Positions 52,020 to 58,168 of a stretch of 58,168 nucleotides of DNA are shown here, in pieces. The stretch covers positions 1 through 58,168 of the forward strand of contig CAMHUI010000013.1 in assembly GCA_946188345.1 (NCBI GenBank). Direction: 5' to 3'. This DNA comes from an uncultured Prevotellaceae bacterium (lineage in GTDB: Bacteria; Bacteroidota; Bacteroidia; Bacteroidales; Bacteroidaceae). Positions within the stretch are counted from its first letter, which is position 1. Each line of letters starts with the position of its first letter. The position numbers and the translations under genes are program-made. The notes beneath the pieces were generated by a model. That model saw only the letters and a list, made by a program, of their open reading frames with translations, made no database searches and was not told the origin of the DNA.

Positions 52020-53804
52020 ATGAAAAAGATATTTTATAGCTTAGCAGCCATGGCAAGCCTCGTGCTTGCCAGCTGCACCGGCGACTACGACGACTGGGCA
52101 AGCCCCCAGGCATACAGCCAGGAAGACGCTGCTGCCAAATACGGCATCACCTTCGTAGCCGGACCAGATGCCAACCTCGTGCTGCCCGCCGAAGAAGCCG
52201 ACGCACGACTCGTTGAAATCAAATCCGAGAACAACAATATCTCCAGCGTCACCGTGAAGGCATTCACCGTGAACGATGAGGAGATAGAAACCACCGTCAG
52301 CGGAAAATACATCACCGTGAACGCTGCTGCACTGAGCAACCTCGTTGAGAAGCAGAACTTCTCACGCGCTGCCGTGGCACGACCCATCGTCGTGAAGACC
52401 ATTGTCTCCATCAACACCACCGACGGAGAAGCACTCACCTTCGACACCGAGGCTACCATCAACGGCACCGTCACGCCGAAGGCCACACCGGCCATCGACC
52501 CCGCCGGATACTTCCTCCTCGGAGCATTTACCGAGAACGGAGCCGGATGGGATCCCACCAAGCCCGTGTGGATGACAGCCAATGGCGACGGCACCTTCAC
52601 AGCCATCGTCAACACGCCCAGCGAAGGCGACAACTGGTATAAGTTCTATGCCGGCAGCTTCTTCGAGAGCGGCAACTGGGATTCCATCAACCAAGGCGAG
52701 ATGGGTTGCGCCGTCAACGGCGACAACGCCATGCAGAACTTCATCGTCTACAAAGGCGACGACCAGGCCGTACAGACTCCCGTCATCAGCGGCGACGGAC
52801 AGTGGAAGATTGTGCTCGACATGAACAACCTCACCTACACCGTCACACGCCAGGCCGTGAACTACTACATCATCGGCGGTCCCAACGACTGGGCAGGCTC
52901 TGCTGCAGAGCGCACCATGAAGTTCACACAGCCCGATGAGAACGTGCCCACCTACACCATCACCTTCGCAGGTCCCGCTGCGGGCGCTGAGATGTGGTTC
53001 GCCATCGGTGACGACAAGGCCTGCGACGCCATCGTCAACGACAATGACTGGACGAAACTCTACGGAACAACCAGCGGCGACGGCAACAGCGGCACTGAGG
53101 GAACCCTCGCCCGCCGCAGCGACCTCACCGACAACGGCTCGTTCAAGGTCGTAGGACCGGCAACGCAGATCCGCGTCACCATCGACATGCGCGCCATGAC
53201 CTACACCGTAGAGACCCTTGACTTCGCCGAATACATCTATGTAATCGGACTGGTCAACGGCACAGAGTGGAGCCAGAGCTTCCCGCTCTACGGACCCGCC
53301 TTCGACGGCAAGTACCAGGGATTCTACTATCTCGGCGGAGAGTATAAGTTCAAGCCCAATGCCGACAACTGGGACGGCGACTTCGGACAGAAGAAGGACA
53401 CCGATGCTCAGGTACTCGTCGTTGACGATGAGCAGAACTGCCCCGCTCAGAATGGTTTCTGCGTCGTCAATGTCGACATGGGTGCCATGACCTACGAGGT
53501 CGTTCCTATCGAGTTCATCGACATGGTTGGTAACGTAGTAGGCGGCGAGGACTGGAACAAAGGCCCGCACATGACCTACAACCAGGAGAAGCAGTGCTGG
53601 GAAGCTGACGTCACCATCACCGGCGAGTTCAAGTTCCGCGGCAACGGCACATGGGACAATGTCGACGGAAACTTCGGCGGCACCGTAGACCATATCCAGA
53701 ACGGCAGCAACGACAACGTACAGCCGAACGTCACCGGCGACGTGCACGTAGAACTCTACCTGAGCAACAACGCATCGTCCTACTGCACCATCACCGCCCG
53801 CTGA
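52020..53804 (+). CDS. susF: SusF-like multi-module starch-binding lipoprotein
   Basis: A 594-residue surface lipoprotein with lipobox LVLASC (about residue 19). After an N-terminal Ig-like domain come four repeated starch-binding modules. They start near YFLLGAFTENGAGWD, YYIIGGPNDWAGS, YVIGLVNGTEWSQ and DMVGNVVGGEDWNKG, each with spaced Trp and a FKF/WFAI strand. Bacteroides SusF has three such modules; here a fourth seems present. 23 nt after susE; a terminator follows, so it ends the operon. Confidence 0.87.
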   Translation: MKKIFYSLAAMASLVLASCTGDYDDWASPQAYSQEDAAAKYGITFVAGPDANLVLPAEEADARLVEIKSENNNISSVTVKAFTVNDEEIETTVSGKYITVNAAALSNLVEKQNFSRAAVARPIVVKTIVSINTTDGEALTFDTEATINGTVTPKATPAIDPAGYFLLGAFTENGAGWDPTKPVWMTANGDGTFTAIVNTPSEGDNWYKFYAGSFFESGNWDSINQGEMGCAVNGDNAMQNFIVYKGDDQAVQTPVISGDGQWKIVLDMNNLTYTVTRQAVNYYIIGGPNDWAGSAAERTMKFTQPDENVPTYTITFAGPAAGAEMWFAIGDDKACDAIVNDNDWTKLYGTTSGDGNSGTEGTLARRSDLTDNGSFKVVGPATQIRVTIDMRAMTYTVETLDFAEYIYVIGLVNGTEWSQSFPLYGPAFDGKYQGFYYLGGEYKFKPNADNWDGDFGQKKDTDAQVLVVDDEQNCPAQNGFCVVNVDMGAMTYEVVPIEFIDMVGNVVGGEDWNKGPHMTYNQEKQCWEADVTITGEFKFRGNGTWDNVDGNFGGTVDHIQNGSNDNVQPNVTGDVHVELYLSNNASSYCTITAR

Positions 53805-53826
53805 TTCCTGCCTCTGAATGTATAAG

Positions 53827-53866
53827 AAAAAGGAGAATCCTCATGGCTGAGGGTTCTCCTTTTTTC
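53827..53866 (+). terminator. Terminator of the susC-F operon
   Basis: A stem of AAAGGAGAA.CCTC against GAGG.TTCTCCTTT with a 6-nt loop, then T6 on the plus strand, 22 bp after the susF stop. The A-rich left flank may let it also serve the leftward gene. Confidence 0.78.
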
Positions 53867-53911
53867 TTGTTCGTTTCGTCGGTGTGCGAATTCTGATGCT
53901 TCAATGCTATG

Positions 53912-54406
53912 CTACTCGGTTTTTGCTTGAAGGAATGAATTGATGTCTTTTTCCAGTTTTTCCGGTTTTGTCGTAGGGGCATAGCGCTTGATGGTGTTTC
54001 CGTCGCGCGAGATGAGGAACTTGGTGAAGTTCCATTTGATACGGCTGCCGAAGAGTAGGCTGCGGGTCTCTTTCTTGAGATAAATGAAGATGGGGTGGGC
54101 ATCGTCGCCGTTTACGTCAATCTTCTTCATCATCTGGAACGTTACGCCGTAGTTCAGCTGGCAGAAGCCTTCAATCTCGGAGTCGCTGCCTGGGTCCTGG
54201 TTGGCAAACTGGTTGCAGGGGAATCCGATGACGGTCAGTCCCTGGTCACGATATTGCCGGTTGAGTTTCTCCAGTCCCTCGAACTGCGGGGTCAGTCCGC
54301 ACTTGCTGGCAGTGTTGACGATGAGGAGCACGCGGCCTTCGAAATCTTTGAAGTCGAGTTCCTTTCCTTTGCTCGTCAGCGCTTTGAAGTCATAGATCTT
54401 AGTCAT
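53912..54406 (-). CDS. Glutathione peroxidase-family peroxidase
   Basis: Reduces peroxides, probably with thioredoxin as donor as in other bacterial Cys-type GPx. 164 residues, cytoplasmic. The peroxidatic Cys is residue 36 in [12 protein letters not shown]. The family segments [13 protein letters not shown] and KWNFTKFLI supply the Gln and Trp-Asn of the active site. The usual GFTPQ is GLTPQ here. A stand-alone gene, convergent with susF. Confidence 0.94.
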   Translation of the reverse strand: MTKIYDFKALTSKGKELDFKDFEGRVLLIVNTASKCGLTPQFEGLEKLNRQYRDQGLTVIGFPCNQFANQDPGSDSEIEGFCQLNYGVTFQMMKKIDVNGDDAHPIFIYLKKETRSLLFGSRIKWNFTKFLISRDGNTIKRYAPTTKPEKLEKDINSFLQAKTE

Positions 54407-54457
54407 TGGATAATACGCATCTGTTACGATTAATACTTATAAATAGTCATTGACAGG

Positions 54458-54466
54458 GCAAAGATA
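54458..54466 (-). promoter_or_regulatory. -7 box of the peroxidase promoter
   Basis: The minus strand reads TATCTTTGC, a perfect TAnnTTTG, 52 bp before the ATG. The rest of the gap to 54844 (about 380 bp) holds no gene or repeat that I can support. Confidence 0.5.
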
Positions 54467-54844
54467 AACATAAAATCCGAGAAAACGACGCCTTCATGGA
54501 AGATTTTTTTCCTGATGTTGGGATATTTGTCCAAGATGCTGAGGATTTAAATACCGCCGGGACTGTGTAAGTCTCCCTTCAGTCTTTGTAAAAAAAACCG
54601 CCCCGGTGAGCATGAGGCTGTCACTCGTCTTGTGCCGTCACTATCCAGAATTGATGGCAGAACTGCGACGAAATCGTGTCGATGCTGCCGCAAAGTGAGC
54701 TGTCGCCAGCCCTGCGCAGTGTTGCTAAGAAAATAATGAGATGAAAAGCAAATCACAAGCAACCCGATAATCAGGTAAGTTCGTGCAATAAGTGTTCGAA
54801 AAAAGAAATAATCCCTATTTTACTCTTTTTTTTTGCGGAAGTGC

Positions 54845-54874
54845 TTGTTCTTTATAAAAAAAGACTTAACTTTG
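54845..54874 (+). promoter_or_regulatory. Promoter of the unknown secreted protein gene
   Basis: TTG (54845-54847), a 19-bp spacer and TAACTTTG (54867-54874) on the plus strand. It shows that the in-frame codons before 54907 are not translated. Confidence 0.6.
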
Positions 54875-54906
54875 CCGTATATTTTAACTTTACACGATAT
54901 TTCAAC

Positions 54907-55605
54907 ATGGCAATGAAATTCAACTTATCAGTGAAAGCCGTCAAGGGTCTCGTCATCTTTCTGTCGTTTTTCTTATTGACGGGCTTACCTGTCGTGGCAC
55001 AGAAGAAAAGCAGCGATCTCTTTCATACCCTGCTGTTTCTGAAAAATGATTCAGTTGCAGAAGGATATTTGCGTAACTATCTGGGTCATCCCAGTGGCCC
55101 CAATGGTCTGGCAAGTCAAATAACCGTTCTCGATTCATGTATGCGGCTGAATACCATGCAAAAGGTTTTCAGCAAAGAAAAGAAATATCCAAACAGAGAT
55201 ATAGACAGCATGTATACATGGTATGACCAATATGAGGCATTCAAACTGTTCTGGGTGCCACGGATGGCTAATCTGGCCTATGGCAATAACCAACCTGTCG
55301 TCTACGACTATCCGTTGATGCTGAATGTCATTTATAGAGGCAAGCATGTAACAGGTTATGTGGCAGATGACAATTATTTTCTTGGCAGGCGTTGTCTGTT
55401 TGAGATTAAAGGTACTGGTCATGCCAAAGCATTCATTTCCGTTTCTGGAAAGTTGAACAGTAAACGTATCGGGACTCTCCTTGACGACTTCAAGGATTAT
55501 CCCGAAATGGCTGACTATATCAAGAACTTAGACAAGGAGGCCGTGAAGAAAAACCCCTTTGTGATTTTAGAGTTCCTTGACAAAGTTATCGACGCCGCAC
55601 TTTAA
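54907..55605 (+). CDS. Exported protein of unknown function
   Basis: A 232-residue protein I do not recognise. Start at 54907 (or the ATG at 54913) lies just after the promoter and gives a signal peptide (KGLVIFLSFFLLTGLPVVAQ). The mature part is mixed alpha/beta with many aromatic residues (MYTWYDQYEAFKLFWVPRM, YDYPLMLNVIYRGKHVTGYV) and a Lys-rich end. Base composition looks more A/T-rich than the flanking genes, and it is the only single rightward gene in the last 4 kb, so recent acquisition is possible. No partner is evident. Confidence 0.75.
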   Translation: MAMKFNLSVKAVKGLVIFLSFFLLTGLPVVAQKKSSDLFHTLLFLKNDSVAEGYLRNYLGHPSGPNGLASQITVLDSCMRLNTMQKVFSKEKKYPNRDIDSMYTWYDQYEAFKLFWVPRMANLAYGNNQPVVYDYPLMLNVIYRGKHVTGYVADDNYFLGRRCLFEIKGTGHAKAFISVSGKLNSKRIGTLLDDFKDYPEMADYIKNLDKEAVKKNPFVILEFLDKVIDAAL

Positions 55606-55624
55606 TTTCCGCTTGGTCTTCGTT

Positions 55625-55738
55625 CTAATTCCCAATTTCTGCATAGTCGATGTCGGGCATGGGGGCCGTGTTGTTGAAGAGGCGGAGTGTGTTGGCGCCT
55701 TTCTTCAGCTGGATGCTGAATTGCTGTTGCTCTGTTTT
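55625..55738 (-). pseudogene. Remnant C-terminus of a carbohydrate-binding or glycosidase gene
   Basis: Leftward, in frame to a TAG at 55625, the sequence reads EQQQFSIQLKKGANTLRLFN then NTAPMPDIDYAEIGN. This is the typical last strand pair of a CBM6/35-like beta-sandwich at the end of secreted glycosidases. Upstream of about 55738 the frame stays open but loses protein-like character, and no start or domain is present. The body of the gene is gone. It lies just beyond the radC stop. Confidence 0.5.
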
Positions 55739-55807
55739 TTCGCACAAAAACTGTCCTTCAAGACATTTTTGATAGTAAATAATTGTTTTTTGATAATGAC
55801 AGGGAGA

Positions 55808-56497
55808 TTAGAGGCGTCCTTGTTCATTGTAGGAGTAGTAGGCTCCGTCGCACACGATGATGTGATCGAGGAAGTAGATGCGCATGGTCTCGCAGGCATG
55901 CTTGACGCGCTGCGTGAGCTGGTCGTCGTCGCGGCTTGGCCGTGCCTGACCTGACGGATGGTTGTGGACGAGGGCCATGACGGTGGCGTTAGAGAGCAGG
56001 GCTTCCTTCATGATGATGCGTACGTCGACGGCTGTCTCGGAGATGCCTCCGTGGGAGATGCGCATGGCTCGGATGAGGCGGTAGCGTTGGTTCATGAGGA
56101 CAATCCATGCCTCTTCCACATCGAGGTCCTGCATTCGCGGATGCATATAGTTATAGATGGCGGTTGGTGAGCCGAGGTCGGGTCGTTCTTCGGCTTTCTC
56201 GCGCTGGCGGCGCTTGCCCAGTTCGCAGGCAGCAAGGATGGTGATGGCTTTGGCCTCGCCGATACCGTTGTAGTCGCACAGTTCGCGAATGGTCTTCTTG
56301 CCCAGCGTGTTGAGGTTGTTGCTGCAGTCGCCCAACACGCGTTTCATCAGCTCCACGGCAGTTTCCTTGGTCGACCCGCTGCCGATGAGGATGGCCAGCA
56401 GCTCGGCATTGCTCAGGGCCTCGGGGCCCAGGTCGCGTAGCTTTTCGCGAGGCTGGTCGTCGGACGACCATTGGGCTATCGTGAGTTTCTCGCTCAT
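55808..56497 (-). CDS. radC: RadC-family JAB/MPN metalloprotein
   Basis: A 229-residue RadC protein. Start at 56497 (MSEKLTIAQWSSDDQPREKL) fits the family; the frame is open far upstream only as shadow of the next gene. The N-terminal helix-hairpin-helix-like region has LGPEALSNAELLAILIGSG and IGEAKAITILAACELGKR. The MPN+ domain has the zinc motif HNHPSGQARPSRDD at about 178-191 plus the upstream Glu. Despite its name a DNA-repair role is not established for the family. Confidence 0.94.
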   Translation of the reverse strand: MSEKLTIAQWSSDDQPREKLRDLGPEALSNAELLAILIGSGSTKETAVELMKRVLGDCSNNLNTLGKKTIRELCDYNGIGEAKAITILAACELGKRRQREKAEERPDLGSPTAIYNYMHPRMQDLDVEEAWIVLMNQRYRLIRAMRISHGGISETAVDVRIIMKEALLSNATVMALVHNHPSGQARPSRDDDQLTQRVKHACETMRIYFLDHIIVCDGAYYSYNEQGRL

Positions 56498-56541
56498 AGT
56501 GTTTTTACAAAGGTTTCGAATGATTGCTGTTCTTCGCGGGC

Positions 56542-57630
56542 CTAAACATAGAAGTTCTTCTCGAAGGCTGTGAATTCGTCTTGTCGGAGGATGATGCGGC
56601 GCCAGAAGGCGTGGAGGAAGCCAGTTCCGTAGCCGGTGAGCTGGACAAAGGCGGCGGGCACGGAGAGGAGCCCTACGCGTAGGCTGCGGTTGCGGAGGGT
56701 ACTGTCGGTAATGATGAGCAGGGAGTAGAGTAGGAGGGGGAGCAGCGGCAGGATGATGAGTGCGAAGCCGATGCCCTGATGCATGTTGTCGGTTGGACGG
56801 AGTCCTTGGGCGTCGAGCCATTCGCCACATCCATACAGGCCAAGACCAAGGGCGAAGAGGAGGAGCAGGGCGATGACGCCGACGGTGAACAGGGCGGGCA
56901 GCAGGTGGACCGGTTTCATCGTACCGGGATGGCGCTTCTCCAGGTTGATGCGTGCGATGCCGCTGTTGTATACCTGTCGGAAGAATTTTCGCAGGTCGGT
57001 GCGGCGCTTGTGGTAGACCCAGGCGTCGGCCACGAGGGCAGTCTTGTGACCTGCTTCTACGATGCGGTAGGAGAAGTCTATGTCTTCGCCGAAGCGCATC
57101 TTCGAGAAGCCGCCGAGTTGCTGGTAGATGTCGCGGCGGATGACCATGTTGTAGGAGCGGGGATAGAATTTGTCGAGTTTCTTTTTTCCTCCTCGGATGC
57201 CTCCGGTGGTGAAGAAGGAGGTCATGGCGTAGGAGATGGCTTTCTGTATGGGTGTGAACGAGTGGTGTGCGCGGTCGGGTCCGCCGAAGGCTCCTGCCAT
57301 TTTTCCTTCGTGGGAGGAGAGGTAGGTATCGATTTTCTCGATGTATCCTTCGGGCAGGATGACGTCGCTGTCGAGTATGATGAGCCACTTGCCTTGTGCT
57401 CGCTCGGCGCCGTAGTTGCGGCTCTGTCCTGGTCCGCTGTTGGGCTTGCTGTAGTAATGCAAGTCGAGGATGCCTGCATAGTGGTTGCAGACATCCTCGC
57501 ATGAAATGGTTGACCCGTCTTCCACGATGATGACTTCAAAGTCTTTCCTGGTTTGCTGGGTGAGGCTCAGAAGGAGTTCTTCGACCTCGTCGGGCCGGTT
57601 GTAGACGGGGATGATGATGGAATATGTCAT
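56542..57630 (-). CDS. Membrane-associated family 2 glycosyltransferase
   Basis: A 362-residue GT2 enzyme with a GT-A domain (YSIIIPVYNRPDEVEELLLS, VEDGST, LIILDSDVILPEGY with the DSD metal site, GEDIDFSYR acceptor region) and two or three C-terminal membrane helices (LFTVGVIALLLLFALGLGLYG, GFALIILPLLPLLLYSLLII). Such proteins make surface polysaccharide or lipid-linked glycans at the inner membrane. It ends 44 nt before radC and starts 31 nt after efp; sugar unknown. Confidence 0.88.
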   Translation of the reverse strand: MTYSIIIPVYNRPDEVEELLLSLTQQTRKDFEVIIVEDGSTISCEDVCNHYAGILDLHYYSKPNSGPGQSRNYGAERAQGKWLIILDSDVILPEGYIEKIDTYLSSHEGKMAGAFGGPDRAHHSFTPIQKAISYAMTSFFTTGGIRGGKKKLDKFYPRSYNMVIRRDIYQQLGGFSKMRFGEDIDFSYRIVEAGHKTALVADAWVYHKRRTDLRKFFRQVYNSGIARINLEKRHPGTMKPVHLLPALFTVGVIALLLLFALGLGLYGCGEWLDAQGLRPTDNMHQGIGFALIILPLLPLLLYSLLIITDSTLRNRSLRVGLLSVPAAFVQLTGYGTGFLHAFWRRIILRQDEFTAFEKNFYV

Positions 57631-57661
57631 GGGTGCGGGGTGTTGGGGTACACCTCTTTTA

Positions 57662-58168
57662 TTACTCCTTGACGCGTGCCAGATAGCTGCCGTCGCGGGT
57701 GTCTACCTGCACGAGCTCGCCTTCGTCGATGAAGAGGGGCACGCGGATTTCGACGCCTGTCTCCAGTGTAGCGGGCTTCAGCGTGTTAGTGGCGGTGTCG
57801 CCCTTGATGCCGGGCTCCGAGTGGGTGACGCGAAGAACGGTCTTCACGGGCATCTCGGCGAAGAGGATGGTGTTGGTGTCGGCATCGCTGACGACATCGA
57901 GGATGTCGCTCTCCTTCATGTATTCAACGCCGGTGATGAGGTCGTGGGCGATGGGCACCTGGTCGTAGGTCTCCTGGTTCATGAAGATGTAGTCGGCACC
58001 TTCCTGATAGAGGTACTGATAGGGGCGACGCTCTACGCGCACGTCTTCGAGGGCTTCGCCGATGTTGAAGCGCTTCTCCAGTACGCGGCCGCTGACAACG
58101 TCCTTCAGCGTGGTGCGCATGATGGTGTTACCTTTTCCCGGCTTTACGTGCAGGAAGTCGATGCAGAA
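57662..58168 (-). CDS. efp: Elongation factor P, 5' end cut by window edge
   Basis: Relieves ribosomes stalled at polyproline stretches. 168 residues are visible. The first codons at the window edge read FCIDFLHVKPGKGNTIMRTT, so about 17 N-terminal residues lie outside. The modification-site Lys is in the PGKGNT loop. The three beta domains are complete: RRPYQYLYQEGADYIFMNQE, MPVKTVLRVTHSEPGIKGDT and the C-terminal VPLFIDEGELVQVDTRDGSY signature. Confidence 0.96.
   Translation of the reverse strand, partial: FCIDFLHVKPGKGNTIMRTTLKDVVSGRVLEKRFNIGEALEDVRVERRPYQYLYQEGADYIFMNQETYDQVPIAHDLITGVEYMKESDILDVVSDADTNTILFAEMPVKTVLRVTHSEPGIKGDTATNTLKPATLETGVEIRVPLFIDEGELVQVDTRDGSYLARVKE

Noticed and set aside
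52362..53747. 461-codon open frame antisense to susF
   Set aside because: Low-complexity Val/Gly/Asp composition and complete overlap with a convincing SusF-like protein; no promoter faces it.
54547..54762. 71-codon open frame in the gap before the unknown secreted protein gene
   Set aside because: No promoter, signal, motif or protein-like composition; likely chance.
56498..57502. In-frame upstream extension of radC by 335 codons
   Set aside because: The extension is Arg/Pro/His-rich shadow of the glycosyltransferase gene; RadC family length starts at MSEKLTIAQ.

Overview
The window reads as a chromosome segment of a saccharolytic Bacteroidales, most like Prevotellaceae. Five things point there: SusC/SusD-type glycan uptake genes, type IX secretion genes (porU, porV) with matching cargo tails, the N-succinyl-ornithine branch of arginine synthesis, a UpxY-type NusG paralogue at the head of a polysaccharide locus, and Bacteroidota promoters (TTTG, about 20 bp, TAnnTTTG) in front of most transcription units. 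Almost everything is transcribed leftwards. The exceptions are the rightward susC-D-E-F genes and one small secreted protein. Both edge genes (gmd and efp) are cut by the window. I saw no tRNA, rRNA, CRISPR array or transposase gene.

Layout. 1-3.4 kb: start of a capsule/exopolysaccharide locus (upxY-like, ugd, an unknown membrane protein, gmd). 3.5-8.7 kb: tandem CotH-family secreted proteins. 8.8-9.25 kb: non-coding repeat element, copy A. 9.3-17.5 kb: a seven-gene arginine operon (GNAT acyltransferase, argG, argC, argD, argF', fused argB-argE, argH) that appears to hold every step from glutamate to arginine. 17.55-20.4 kb: anaerobic ribonucleotide reductase nrdD-nrdG with a terminator between the two genes. 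20.6-20.75 kb: a 22-bp-period dyad repeat array. 20.8-30.5 kb: FAH-family hydrolase, porU, porV, ispF, two glycosyltransferases and a GH51 arabinofuranosidase. 30.65-35.1 kb: a second, unrelated 22-bp array, an SBF-type transporter, a GH5-like glycosidase with a probable 3' frameshift, a small lipoprotein and a GH127 beta-L-arabinofuranosidase. 35.15-35.46 kb: a stand-alone transcript unit with strong promoter and terminator, probably a structured RNA. 36.1-53.9 kb: the starch locus. It has SusA-like neopullulanase, type I pullulanase, CBM20-GH77 amylomaltase, a sugar MFS transporter, a LacI-family regulator, and divergent susC-D-E-F. 53.9-58.2 kb: glutathione peroxidase, an unknown secreted protein, a remnant of a carbohydrate-binding domain, radC, a glycosyltransferase and efp.

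How the parts work together. SusC-F bind and import starch oligosaccharides at the outer membrane. The GH13 enzymes and the GH77 enzyme process them and the MFS protein probably carries maltose or short maltodextrins inward. A LacI-family protein encoded between the two halves is the obvious regulator. A perfect 16-bp palindrome (ATGCAAACGTTTGCAT) occurs twice, and its centre lies exactly 62.5 bp from the -7 boxes of the malQ, lacI and susC promoters alike. PorU/PorV would secrete and anchor cargo such as the CotH proteins, whose C-termini look like type IX sorting tails.

Most interesting: the identical operator-to-promoter geometry at three promoters; a roughly 390-400 bp non-coding element present twice with the same five-block order; two different 22-bp dyad arrays; the orphan structured transcript at 35.15-35.42 kb; the argB-argE fusion; and Ser in place of the specificity-determining Pro90 in the succinylornithine carbamoyltransferase.
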